A stretch of DNA of 7,582 nt from an uncultured Aquincola sp. (GTDB lineage Bacteria; Pseudomonadota; Gammaproteobacteria; Burkholderiales; Burkholderiaceae): assembly GCA_937883885.1 (NCBI GenBank), contig CAKZXL010000831.1, forward strand, positions 1 to 7,582, given 5' to 3'. The notes under the pieces were generated by a model. It ran no database searches. It was not told where the DNA came from and saw nothing but the letters and a program-made list of their open reading frames with translations. The position numbers and the translations under genes were made by a program. Of the stretch, positions 1-6,945 are shown piece by piece. The first letter of the stretch is position 1, and each line of letters begins with the position of its first letter.

Positions 1-62
1 CCCCAAGGGGCTGAGAGCCCCCCCCGGGGGGTGGCGAGCGCAGCGAGCCTGGGGGCAGACAT
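1..62. repeat. GC-rich intergenic repeat, copy 1
   Basis: First copy of a repeat found twice at the left edge of the window. It begins with the palindrome CCCCAAGGGG, continues with a perfect hairpin (GGGGCT at 7-12, loop GAG, AGCCCC at 16-21), then a C8G6 tract, then GGCGAGCGCAGCGAGCC, and ends in CTGGGGGCAGACAT. It differs from the second copy only by two extra C in the C/G tract. It starts at base 1, so more copies may lie to the left. I recall similar elements as abundant REP-like repeats in intergenic regions of Burkholderiales genomes; that is memory, not something shown here. It contains no coding sequence. Confidence 0.85.
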
Positions 63-99
63 CAGCCCCGCCGGGCCGCCCCAAGGGGCTGAGAGCCCC
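63..99 (-). terminator. Possible hairpin end of the chemoreceptor transcript
   Basis: Two mutually exclusive inverted repeats can fold here: CAGCCCC at 63-69 with GGGGCTG at 85-91, or GGGGCT at 85-90 with AGCCCC at 94-99. The sequence lies 40-75 bases past the chemoreceptor stop codon in the direction of transcription. There is no T-run after either stem, so this is not a classical intrinsic terminator. It may instead protect the 3' end of the mRNA or act together with Rho. The function is inferred from position only. Confidence 0.35.
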
Positions 100-138
100 C
101 CGGGGGGTGGCGAGCGCAGCGAGCCTGGGGGCAGACAT
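79..138. repeat. GC-rich intergenic repeat, copy 2
   Basis: Second copy, in direct orientation at a 78-bp period, separated from the first by a 16-bp spacer (63-78). It contains the same CCCCAAGGGG palindrome (79-88) and the same 6-bp hairpin (85-90 with 94-99). Its tract is C6G6 rather than C8G6, itself a 12-bp palindrome. It ends at 138, one base before the stop codon of the chemoreceptor gene on the minus strand. The transcript of that gene therefore enters this repeat at once, and its stacked hairpins may act as a transcript end or stability element. Confidence 0.85.
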
Positions 139-139
139 G

Positions 140-1657
140 TCAGCCGAAGGTGGCGACGGCGTTGACCAAGGCGCCCGACTGTTCCTTCAGCGACAGCGCG
201 GCGGCCGAGGCCTCTTCCACCAGCGCGGCGTTCTGCTGGGTGGCCTGGTCCATCTGGGCGATGGCCTGGTTCACCTGCTCGATGCCGGCGGTCTGCTCCT
301 GCGAGGCGGTGGTGATCTCGGCCACCACGGTGGTCACGCGTTCCACGCTGCCCACCACTTCCTGGATGGTGGCGCCGGCCTGGCCCACCAGCCGGGTGCC
401 CGCTTCCACCATGTCCACCGAGCTGCCGATCAGCACCTTGATCTGCTTGGCCGCCTCGGCGCTGCGCTGGGCCAGGGTGCGCACCTCGCCGGCCACCACC
501 GCAAAGCCGCGGCCCTGTTCGCCGGCCCGCGCGGCTTCCACGGCCGCATTCAGCGCCAGGATGTTGGTCTGGAAGGCAATGCCGTCGATGGTGCCGATGA
601 TGTCGGAGATCTTGCGCGAGCTGTCGCTGATGGCGCTCATGGTCTGCACCACCTCGCCCACCACGGCGCCGCCGCGGGCCGCGACCTGCGAAGCGGCCAG
701 TGCCAGCTCATTGGCCTGGCGGGCGTTGGCGGCGTTCTGCTTGACGGTGGCGGTGATCTGCTCCATCGACGCGGCGGTCTGCTCCAGCGCGCTGGCCTGG
801 GCCTCGGTGCGGGCCGACAGGTCGAGGTTGCCGGCGGCAATCTCGCCGGAGGCGGTGGCGATGGTGTCGGTCGCGTGGCGGATGCTGCCCACGGTGCCGG
901 CCAGGCCCTGCTGCATCTGGCTCATCGCGGCCAGCAGGCTGTGCGTGTCGCCGGGCTGCAGCTGCACCTGCACGCCCAGGTCGCCGGCGCCGATGCGGCG
1001 CACCACCTGCGCGGCATAGTCGGGCTCGCCGCCCAGGTCGCGGTAGATGCGGCGCGACATGGTCCAGCCCATCACACCCACCACGGCCATCAGCACGCCG
1101 CCCACGCCCAGCATCAGGCCGGCGGCGCGCCAGTAGGCGGTGTCGATGTCGTCGATGTAGTCGCCGGTGCCGATGATCCAGTCCCAGGGCTGGAAGTGCA
1201 CCACGGCATAGAGCTTGTCCACCTTGTCTTCGCGGCCGGGGCGCGTGCCGGGGGCCACCACGTTGCCGATGGGCTTGCCCTGCATCGCGGCGCGGTAGCG
1301 TTCACCGGCTTCCTTGCCGCCCTTGGGATCGACCACGCCGATGCGCTTGGGGTTGGGGTGCACGTAGTTCACGTCGTTGCTGTAGCCGCGCACGAAGAAG
1401 TAGCGCTCTTCCTTGCGCAGGCTGCCCAGCATGGCCACGGCCTGGGCCTGGGCGGCTTCTCGCGTGAGCTTGCCGGCCTGCTCCTGCTCATGGATCTTGG
1501 CCACGCCGGCCTGGGCCAGCACCACCAGGTTGTTGAGCTGGGCGGTGCGCTCGTCCAGCATGGTCTGACGCAGCCCATGGAGCGAGAGCCCGATCAACAC
1601 CAGCACGCCGCAAAGGGCCGCGGCACATAGCCAGAGGATTCGGGTACGGAGCTTCAT
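140..1657 (-). CDS. Methyl-accepting chemotaxis protein, single-Cache sensor
   Basis: Transmembrane chemoreceptor that should sense a small ligand in the periplasm and control the CheA kinase through CheW; the ligand cannot be read from the sequence. Visible order in 505 residues: transmembrane helix about 8-26; sCache_2-type sensor about 35-170, with YFFVRG (86-91), HPNPKRIG (100-107) and [13 protein letters not shown] (158-170); second transmembrane helix about 178-199; HAMP linker about 200-252; long coiled-coil signalling domain about 265-490. The highly conserved hairpin tip ([20 protein letters not shown]) lies at 365-384. Glutamine/glutamate-rich methylation helices flank it (about 285-308 and 450-485). 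There is no C-terminal NWETF-type pentapeptide for CheR/CheB docking; the protein ends in ATFG, one base before a repeat. I chose ATG at 1657, with a weak GAAG ribosome site 9 bases upstream, over an in-frame TTG at 1672 that would sit in the terminator T-run and add five residues. It follows the pao operon on the same strand but is separated from it by a terminator. Confidence 0.93.
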   Translation of the reverse strand: MKLRTRILWLCAAALCGVLVLIGLSLHGLRQTMLDERTAQLNNLVVLAQAGVAKIHEQEQAGKLTREAAQAQAVAMLGSLRKEERYFFVRGYSNDVNYVHPNPKRIGVVDPKGGKEAGERYRAAMQGKPIGNVVAPGTRPGREDKVDKLYAVVHFQPWDWIIGTGDYIDDIDTAYWRAAGLMLGVGGVLMAVVGVMGWTMSRRIYRDLGGEPDYAAQVVRRIGAGDLGVQVQLQPGDTHSLLAAMSQMQQGLAGTVGSIRHATDTIATASGEIAAGNLDLSARTEAQASALEQTAASMEQITATVKQNAANARQANELALAASQVAARGGAVVGEVVQTMSAISDSSRKISDIIGTIDGIAFQTNILALNAAVEAARAGEQGRGFAVVAGEVRTLAQRSAEAAKQIKVLIGSSVDMVEAGTRLVGQAGATIQEVVGSVERVTTVVAEITTASQEQTAGIEQVNQAIAQMDQATQQNAALVEEASAAALSLKEQSGALVNAVATFG

Positions 1658-1670
1658 GGGCGACGACTTC

Positions 1671-1715
1671 AAGAAAAAGGGCGGTACTGCGACCGTTATC
1701 GGCCGCTGTACCGCC
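1671..1715 (-). terminator. Intrinsic terminator of the paoABC operon
   Basis: On the minus strand, 30 bases past the paoC stop codon, lies a near-perfect 36-base hairpin (1680-1715). It has an 8-bp outer stem (GGCGGTAC with GTACCGCC), one mismatch, 3 bp, one mismatch, 3 bp, and a 4-base loop at 1696-1699. It is followed directly by CTTTTTCTT (minus strand, 1679-1671). A stable stem followed by a T-run is the signature of Rho-independent termination in this direction. On the plus strand no T-run follows, so it is not bidirectional. It ends only 13 bases before the chemoreceptor start codon. Confidence 0.88.
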
Positions 1716-1725
1716 AGCTTGACAA
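1695..1725 (-). promoter_or_regulatory. Candidate promoter of the chemoreceptor gene
   Basis: On the minus strand, TTGTCA (1725-1720) resembles a -35 box and GATAAC (1700-1695) a -10 box, with a long 19-base spacing. Five of six and four of six bases match the sigma-70 consensus. If used, transcription would begin near 1688, inside the terminator hairpin, so the chemoreceptor mRNA would carry only one arm of the stem and escape termination. A sigma-28 flagellar-type promoter was looked for by eye and not found. This is a weak call based on position and partial consensus match. Confidence 0.3.
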
Positions 1726-1744
1726 TCGCCGCGTGGGCGTGCTG

Positions 1745-3955
1745 TTACGCCACCGGCGGCAGCCGGTCCAGCAGCTTGTCCAGCGTCACCGGGTAGTCGC
1801 GCACGCGCACGCCGGTGGCGTGGTGCACCGCATTGGCGATGGCCGCCGCCACGCCGCACAAGCCCAGCTCGCCCACGCCCTTGGCCTTCATCGGCGAAGA
1901 GATCGGGTCGGTCTCGTCCAGGAAGATCACCTCCTGGTGCGGGATGTCGGCATGCACCGGCACCTCGTAGCCCGCCAGGTCGTGGTTGACGAAGTAGCCG
2001 CGGCGCTTGTCCAGCGCCAGCTCTTCCATCAGCGCCGCGCCCACGCCCATGGTCATCGCGCCGATCACCTGGCTGCGCGCCGACTTGGGGTTGAGGATGC
2101 GGCCGGCCGCGCACACCGCCAGCATGCGGCGCACGCGGATCTCGCCGGTGTACCCATCCACCGCCACCTCCACGAAGTGGGCACCGAAGGTGGACTGCTG
2201 GTACTGCTTGTCCAGGTCGCCGTACTCGATCGAATCTTCGGCCACCAGGCCGGCGCTGCCGGCGGCTTCGGCCAACGGCACTGTGCGGCCACCGGCCTTC
2301 ACCATGCCATCGGCAAAGTCGGCCTGCGCCGGGTCCATGCCCAGCTGGCGGGCCACCTGCTCACGCAGCTTCACGCAGGCGGCGTACACGCCCGAGGTCG
2401 AGTTGTTGGCGCCCCATTGCCCGCCCGAGCCGGCCGAGGTGGGGTAGCTGGAATCGCCCAGCCGCACCTGCACCTGCTGCAGCGGCACGCCCATCATCTC
2501 GGCCGCGGTCTGGGCGATGATGGTGTAGCTGCCGGTGCCGATGTCGGTCATGTCGGTTTCCACCGTCACCCGGCCGCCCGGCTCCAGCTTCACCCGCGCG
2601 CCCGACTTCTGCAGCAGGTTGTTGCGAAAGGCCGCCGCCACGCCGGTGCCGATCAGCCAGCGGCCTTCACGCTGCTGCCCGGGCTGCGGGTTGCGCCGGG
2701 CCCAGCCGAAGCGCTCGGCCCCGGTGCGCAGGCACTGCACCAGCTGGCGCTGCGAAAAGCGCCTCGAGGGCTTCTCCGGGTCCACCTGCGTGTCGTTCAC
2801 CACCCGGAACTGCACCGGGTCCATGCCCAGGCGCTCGGCCATCTCGTCGATGGCCATTTCCAGCGCCATCAGGCCGGGGGCTTCACCCGGCGCACGCATC
2901 GCATTGCCTTCGGGCAGGTCCAGCACCGCCAGCCGCATCGCGGTCATGCGATGGGCACCGGCGTACAGCAGGCGCGTCTGGTTGACCGCGGTCTCGGGCT
3001 GGCCCTCGGGCAGGTCGCCCGACCAGCTCTCGTGGCCGATGGCGGTGATGCGGCCATCCTTCTCGCAGCCGATGCGCAGGCGCTGGATGGTGGCGGGCCG
3101 GTGGGTGGTGTTGTTGAAGATCAGCGGGCGCTGCAGCGCCACCTTCACCGGCATGCCGGCCGCGCGGGCGCCGAGGGCCGCCAGCAGCGCGTCGGCACGC
3201 AGGAACAGCTTGCCGCCGAAGCCGCCACCGATGAAGGGCGAGATCAGCCGCACGTTCTCCTTCTTCATGTTCAGCGTGCGGGCCAGGTCGCCGGCGCCCC
3301 AGTCGATCATCTGGTTGCTGGTCCACACCGTCAGCTTGTCGCCCTCCCAGGCGGCCAGCGTGGCATGCGGCTCCATCATCGCGTGCGATTGGTCGGGCGT
3401 GGTGTAGGTGGTGTCCAGCTGCACCGGGGCCTTGGCAAAGGCGCCGGCGAAGTCGCCCACGGCGGTGTGGGTGGGGCCGCTGTTCTCGTTGGGCTTGGCC
3501 ATGGGCGCGCTGTCGCGCTGCTCGGCCAGGTCGAACCGGCCCTTGGCGGCTTCATAGCGCACCTGCACCAGCTCGGCCGCGGCGCGGGCCTGCTCGAAGC
3601 TGCGGGCTACCACCACGGCCACGGCCTGGTGGTGGTGGTCCACCTGCGGGCCGGCCAGCAGCTTGGCGGTGTTCATCTTGCCCTTGCCCAGCTTGCCGGC
3701 ATTGCGGGCGGTGACGATGGCCAGCACACCCGGTGCAGCACGCGCCGCGCGCAGGTCCATGGACACGATGCGGCCCTTGGAGATGGCCGCGCCCACCACG
3801 TGGCCGTAAGCGGCGTTGCGGGCCACGTCGTGCCGCTCATAGGCATAGCGCGCGGTGCCGGTGGTCTTCAAGGGCCCGTCGATGCGGTCCACGGGCTGGC
3901 CGATGACCTTCATGCGGTCGATCGGGTTGGTGGTGGCGGGTTGGTCGAATTTCAT
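1745..3955 (-). CDS. paoC: Aldehyde oxidoreductase, molybdenum-binding subunit PaoC
   Basis: Large catalytic subunit of a periplasmic aldehyde oxidoreductase of the xanthine dehydrogenase family, which oxidises aldehydes to carboxylic acids with water at a molybdenum cofactor (a cytosine dinucleotide form in the E. coli enzyme). Its 736 residues match E. coli PaoC (about 732) along the whole length as I recall that sequence. Near-identical stretches include DRIDGPLKTTGTARYAYE (23-40), the cofactor loop GGGFGGK (243-249), NAMRAPGEAPGLMALE (351-366) and SAGSGGQWGAN (507-517). The catalytic glutamate is E696 in VGELGLCG (694-701), equivalent to E692 of E. coli. R444 in AFRNNLL matches the active-site arginine R440. 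It has no signal peptide and should be exported with PaoA. The start is ATG one base after the paoB stop (TGAGATG), with GAGGA at 3966-3962 six bases upstream. It is the last gene of the operon, followed by a strong terminator and not by paoD. Confidence 0.96.
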   Translation of the reverse strand: MKFDQPATTNPIDRMKVIGQPVDRIDGPLKTTGTARYAYERHDVARNAAYGHVVGAAISKGRIVSMDLRAARAAPGVLAIVTARNAGKLGKGKMNTAKLLAGPQVDHHHQAVAVVVARSFEQARAAAELVQVRYEAAKGRFDLAEQRDSAPMAKPNENSGPTHTAVGDFAGAFAKAPVQLDTTYTTPDQSHAMMEPHATLAAWEGDKLTVWTSNQMIDWGAGDLARTLNMKKENVRLISPFIGGGFGGKLFLRADALLAALGARAAGMPVKVALQRPLIFNNTTHRPATIQRLRIGCEKDGRITAIGHESWSGDLPEGQPETAVNQTRLLYAGAHRMTAMRLAVLDLPEGNAMRAPGEAPGLMALEMAIDEMAERLGMDPVQFRVVNDTQVDPEKPSRRFSQRQLVQCLRTGAERFGWARRNPQPGQQREGRWLIGTGVAAAFRNNLLQKSGARVKLEPGGRVTVETDMTDIGTGSYTIIAQTAAEMMGVPLQQVQVRLGDSSYPTSAGSGGQWGANNSTSGVYAACVKLREQVARQLGMDPAQADFADGMVKAGGRTVPLAEAAGSAGLVAEDSIEYGDLDKQYQQSTFGAHFVEVAVDGYTGEIRVRRMLAVCAAGRILNPKSARSQVIGAMTMGVGAALMEELALDKRRGYFVNHDLAGYEVPVHADIPHQEVIFLDETDPISSPMKAKGVGELGLCGVAAAIANAVHHATGVRVRDYPVTLDKLLDRLPPVA

Positions 3956-3956
3956 C

Positions 3957-4907
3957 TCAGGTCCTCGCTTCGGCCATCACCGCGGCGAGCGTGCGCTCCA
4001 CCAGCGGCCGCTTGAAGGCGTTGTGTTCATCGGTACGGGCATCGGCCAGCAGCTGGGCGGTAAAAGCCTTGGCACCTTGCGGCAGCTGCGGCTCGGCCGC
4101 TTCCATGCGCCAGGGCTTGTGGGCCACGCCGCCCACGGCCACGCGGCCGCGGCCATCGGGCTGCAGCACCGCGGCCACCGACACCAGCGCAAAGGCGTAG
4201 GAGGCGCGGTCGCGCACCTTGCGGTAGAGGTGCTTGCCACCTACCGGTGGCGGCAGCGTCACCGCGGTGATCAGCTCGCCGGCTTCCAGCGTGGTGTCGT
4301 GCTGCGGGGTGTCGCCCGGCAGCCGGTGGAAGTCGGCGATGGGGATGGTGCGGCGGCGGCCGTCGCCGCGCACGGTTTCCACCGTGGCGTCCAGCACCCG
4401 CATGGCCACCGCCATGTCGCTGGGGTGGGTGGCGATGCAGGAGGTGCTGGTGCCCACGATGGCCAGCTGGCGCGAGTAGCCGCCGATGGCCGAGCAGCCG
4501 CTGCCCGGCTGGCGCTTGTTGCAGGGCTGCTGCGTGTCGTAGAAGTAGGGGCAGCGGGTGCGCTGCAGCAGGTTGCCGGCCGTGGTGGCCTTGTTGCGCA
4601 ACTGGCCCGAGGCACCCGACACCAGCGCCCGCGACAGCACGCCGTAGTCGCGGCGCACACGCTCGTCGGCCGCCAGGTCGGTGTTGCGCACCAGCGCGCC
4701 GATGCGCAGGCCGCCGCCACCGCTGGGCTCGATCTTGTCCAGCCCCAGGCCGTTGACGTCGATCAGGTGCCGCGGCGTCTCGATCTGCAGCTTCATCAGG
4801 TCCAGCAGGTTGGTGCCGCCGGCGATGAAGCGGGCGCCCGGCGTCTGCGCGGCCGCAGCGGCGGCCTCGGCGGGCGACTTGGCCCGTTCGTAGCTGAAGG
4901 CCTTCAT
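3957..4907 (-). CDS. paoB: Aldehyde oxidoreductase, FAD-binding subunit PaoB
   Basis: Medium subunit of the PaoABC heterotrimer. It binds FAD and hands electrons from the iron-sulfur clusters to the final acceptor. Length is 316 residues against about 318 in E. coli PaoB. The FAD-binding motifs typical of CO dehydrogenase/xanthine dehydrogenase medium subunits are present: [13 protein letters not shown] (27-39) and [15 protein letters not shown] (108-122). Four cysteines, C119, C129, C138 and C157, lie in a loop that in the E. coli protein carries an extra [4Fe-4S] cluster; all four are kept here. The C-terminal domain contains [19 protein letters not shown] (228-246). The ATG at 4907 overlaps the paoA stop in ATGA, with GGGGGTG just upstream. 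The open frame extends further upstream to 5120, but that part is only the shadow of paoA. The overlap implies translational coupling and equal subunit supply. Confidence 0.96.
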   Translation of the reverse strand: MKAFSYERAKSPAEAAAAAAQTPGARFIAGGTNLLDLMKLQIETPRHLIDVNGLGLDKIEPSGGGGLRIGALVRNTDLAADERVRRDYGVLSRALVSGASGQLRNKATTAGNLLQRTRCPYFYDTQQPCNKRQPGSGCSAIGGYSRQLAIVGTSTSCIATHPSDMAVAMRVLDATVETVRGDGRRRTIPIADFHRLPGDTPQHDTTLEAGELITAVTLPPPVGGKHLYRKVRDRASYAFALVSVAAVLQPDGRGRVAVGGVAHKPWRMEAAEPQLPQGAKAFTAQLLADARTDEHNAFKRPLVERTLAAVMAEART

Positions 4908-5545
4908 GCGCGCACCCCCGCCACTTCGGTCATCGCATCTACGATGTTGCTGTAGGCGCCGCAGCGGCAGATGTTGCCGCTCATGCGCTCGCGCAGCTCT
5001 TCGGCGCTGAGCAGCGGCTTGGCGGTGATGTCGCCCGTCACATGGCTGGGGATGCCGCGCTGGATCTCGTCCAGCGTGGCCACGGCCGAGCAGATCTGCC
5101 CGGGCGTGCAGTAGCCGCACTGGTAGCCGTCGTGCTTGACGAAGGCGGCCTGCATCGGGTGCAGCTGGCCGGGCTGGCCCAGGCCTTCGATGGTGGTGAC
5201 GGCGGCGCCTTCATGCATCACCGCCAGGCTCAGGCAGCTGTTGATGCGCCGGCCATCGACCATCACCGTGCAGGCACCGCACTGGCCGTGGTCGCAGCCC
5301 TTCTTGGTGCCGGTGAGCTGCAGGTGTTCACGCAGCGCGTCCAGCAGCGTGGTGCGGTTGTCCAGCTCCAGCGACTGGGGCTTGCCGTTGACTTGGAAAC
5401 TGACCCGAGTGGTGGGCGGCGCGCTGGTGTCCGCGGCATCGGCCGCGGCACCGGCGGGTGCGGCGGCAGCCTGGCTGGCGGCCACCGAGGCGGCGCTGGC
5501 AAGCAGCAATTCTCGGCGCGATAGCGCCAGGTGAGGGCTGTCCAT
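4904..5545 (-). CDS. paoA: Aldehyde oxidoreductase, [2Fe-2S] subunit PaoA, Tat-exported
   Basis: Small iron-sulfur subunit that relays electrons from the molybdenum centre of PaoC to the FAD of PaoB. In 213 residues it shows a twin-arginine signal ([20 protein letters not shown], 9-28), an alanine/proline-rich linker to about 45, a plant-type ferredoxin domain with C84, C89, C92 and C104, and a helical second-cluster domain with C143, C146, C193 and C195 (CGYC and CRC motifs). All eight ligands are present. E. coli PaoA has the same layout, with a slightly longer N-terminus (229 residues). The Tat signal means the folded enzyme acts in the periplasm. I chose ATG at 5545 because it sits just before the signal and has GGAGAA (5559-5554) upstream; a frame opening at 5641 would add 32 unlikely residues. 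It is the first gene of the operon and overlaps paoB by four bases. Confidence 0.95.
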   Translation of the reverse strand: MDSPHLALSRRELLLASAASVAASQAAAAPAGAAADAADTSAPPTTRVSFQVNGKPQSLELDNRTTLLDALREHLQLTGTKKGCDHGQCGACTVMVDGRRINSCLSLAVMHEGAAVTTIEGLGQPGQLHPMQAAFVKHDGYQCGYCTPGQICSAVATLDEIQRGIPSHVTGDITAKPLLSAEELRERMSGNICRCGAYSNIVDAMTEVAGVRA

Positions 5546-5784
5546 GGGGGAAGTTCTCCGGGTGGCGGCATGCACGGGCATGGCGCGGGTTGAGGGCAAG
5601 CGGTCCCGCAAGGGGGATGGCCTTGTAGCGGCAATCACCAAGCCTGCGGACCCGCCAAACGCGGTGGGGCCGCCCGCGCGCGCAGCGCACCTACCGGCAC
5701 AAGGGCCGGCGTCCTACAAGCCGGGCCGGGCCCTGGCGGTGACCATCCCCTCACCCCTGCAACAGCGGCGCCCGCCGTGACCTG
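5546..5784. other. Divergent intergenic region between paoA and the ACAD-like gene
   Basis: These 239 bases should hold the promoters of both operons. I found no convincing sigma-70 promoter on either strand. Candidate operator-like inverted repeats are CTTGTAG (5622-5628) with CTACAAG (5714-5720), GGTGA (5738-5742) with TCACC (5751-5755), and CCGGC (5694-5698) with GCCGG (5705-5709). All are short and could be chance in such GC-rich DNA. The short open frames crossing this region lack family resemblance and are not called. Confidence 0.5.
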
Positions 5785-6945
5785 ATGAGCGCCTCCGTGC
5801 TTCCTGACTCTGCCAGCCCGCCGCCCGCCGCCGGCCTGCCCGCGCGGCCGCCCGGCCGGGCGGTGCAGGGCGGCCTGCGAGGAGCCCAGGACGCTGCGGT
5901 GGCCCCGGCACGCGCGATCGAAGCGCTGCTGTCGACGCAGGCGCCGGGCACCCCATCCGTGGCCCGGCAGCTGCGCCTGCTGATCGCTGCCCGGCTGGAC
6001 GCACTGCCCTGGCCGGCCAGTGGCCACACGCTGGCCCGCTGGCAGGCGCTGGCGGCCGTGGCGGCCCACGACCTGGCGCTGGCCAAGCTGTACGAGGGTC
6101 ATACCGATGCACTGGCGGTGTTGCATGAACTGCAAGTCGCAGCGCCGCCCGCGGGAAGTTGTCTAGGCATGTGGGCCGCCGAGCCGCCGGATGGCCGCGT
6201 CACCTTCCAGCGGCTGCCCGACGGCGAGGTGCGCCTGGCCGGCACCAAGCGCTGGTGTTCGGGCGCGGCCCATGTGAGCCATGGGCTGCTGACGGCCTGG
6301 CCTGCCGATGCCGGTGCGGCGGAAGGCGAAGGTCCGTGGCTGGTGCTGGTGGACATGCAGCAGCCCGCGGTGCAGGTGCAGCCCGGCGCCTGGTGCGCGG
6401 TGGGCATGGCCGACAGCCAGAGCCTGGACGTGCAGCTGGACGGCGCCATCGCCCGCCTGTGCGGCAACGCGGGTGACTACCTGCAGCGGCCGGGCTTCTG
6501 GCAGGGCGGCATCGGCGTGGCGGCCTGCTGGTACGGCGGCTGCGTGGCGCTGGGCCGGGCCTTGCAGCGTGCGGTACCGGCCCCGGGCGCCGCGGCTGGC
6601 GAACGCGGCTGGCTCACCCAGGTGGCACTGGGTCGGGCCGATGTGGAACTGCAGGCCCTGGCCGCTCTGGTGCGGCAGGCAGCGGCCTGGGTCGATGCCC
6701 ATCCGCAGCACAGCGCGCAGGCGCTGGCGCTGCAGGTGCGCAGCGCGGTCGATGCCGCTGCCCAGCGCCTGCTGGTGCTCACCGGCCGCACGCTGGGCGC
6801 CACCCCGTATTGCCGCGACCCGCACTTCGCCCGCCTGGCGGCTGACCTGCCGGTGTTCCTGCGGCAAACCCATGCCGATCGCGACCTGGCCAGCCTGGCG
6901 CGGTTGATCGACACCCCGCAGGAGGCCGACCGGTGGGCGCTGTAG
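5785..6945 (+). CDS. Atypical acyl-CoA dehydrogenase-like flavoprotein
   Basis: Member of the acyl-CoA dehydrogenase fold family, judged by the central beta-domain pattern: MWAAEPPDGRVTF (129-141), then GEVRLAGTKRWCSG (147-160), with the GTK-x-W hallmark and the following strand HGLLTAWP. A helical C-terminal domain follows (about 240-375). The protein has 386 residues, normal for the family. It departs from true fatty-acid dehydrogenases near the C-terminus: where those carry IYEGT with the catalytic glutamate, this one reads LPVFLRQTHADRDLASL (355-371). Its reaction is therefore unknown; it could be an oxidase, a monooxygenase-like enzyme or a dehydrogenase using another base. Residues 1-38 are low-complexity Ala/Pro/Gly, and ATG at 5785 has no clear ribosome site. 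GTG at 5899, after AGG-rich sequence, is a possible later start that would give about 348 residues. The gene overlaps the downstream PIG-L gene by 13 bases. Confidence 0.75.
   Translation: MSASVLPDSASPPPAAGLPARPPGRAVQGGLRGAQDAAVAPARAIEALLSTQAPGTPSVARQLRLLIAARLDALPWPASGHTLARWQALAAVAAHDLALAKLYEGHTDALAVLHELQVAAPPAGSCLGMWAAEPPDGRVTFQRLPDGEVRLAGTKRWCSGAAHVSHGLLTAWPADAGAAEGEGPWLVLVDMQQPAVQVQPGAWCAVGMADSQSLDVQLDGAIARLCGNAGDYLQRPGFWQGGIGVAACWYGGCVALGRALQRAVPAPGAAAGERGWLTQVALGRADVELQALAALVRQAAAWVDAHPQHSAQALALQVRSAVDAAAQRLLVLTGRTLGATPYCRDPHFARLAADLPVFLRQTHADRDLASLARLIDTPQEADRWAL
6920..6925 (+). promoter_or_regulatory. Ribosome binding site of the PIG-L gene
   Basis: A full AGGAGG consensus, 7 bases before the GTG at 6933 and inside the end of the upstream ACAD-like gene. 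It decides the start of the PIG-L gene and shows the two genes are translationally coupled. Confidence 0.85.

Noticed and set aside
1..138. CRISPR-like repeat-spacer-repeat
   Set aside because: Only two 60-62 bp copies with a 16-bp spacer and highly GC-rich internal palindromes; no cas genes and no array.
107..1630. Long plus-strand open frame opposite the chemoreceptor gene
   Set aside because: Its protein is a His/Gly/Ala-rich translation of the antisense of a well-recognised gene; stop-free antisense frames are expected at this GC content.
1658..1672. TTG start for the chemoreceptor
   Set aside because: It lies in the terminator T-run with no ribosome site; the ATG at 1657 places the first membrane helix normally.
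1488..2114. Minus-strand open frame bridging paoC and the chemoreceptor gene
   Set aside because: Out-of-frame shadow running through the terminator, without any domain signature.
1733..4015. 760-residue plus-strand open frame opposite paoC
   Set aside because: Antisense shadow of paoC; low-complexity His/Gly/Ala/Arg content and no family motif.
3855..4955. Plus-strand open frame opposite paoB
   Set aside because: Antisense shadow of paoB, with no recognisable domain.
4908..5120. Upstream extension of the paoB frame
   Set aside because: It overlaps the conserved cysteine domain of paoA, reads as Arg/His-rich nonsense, and the MKAFSYER start matches E. coli PaoB.
5546..5641. 32-residue N-terminal extension of paoA
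   Set aside because: It would bury the Tat signal inside the protein; the ATG at 5545 has a ribosome site and fits family layout.
5544..5780. Small plus-strand gene in the divergent region
   Set aside because: No ribosome site, overlaps the paoA start region, and has Pro/Ala/Arg-rich composition expected by chance.
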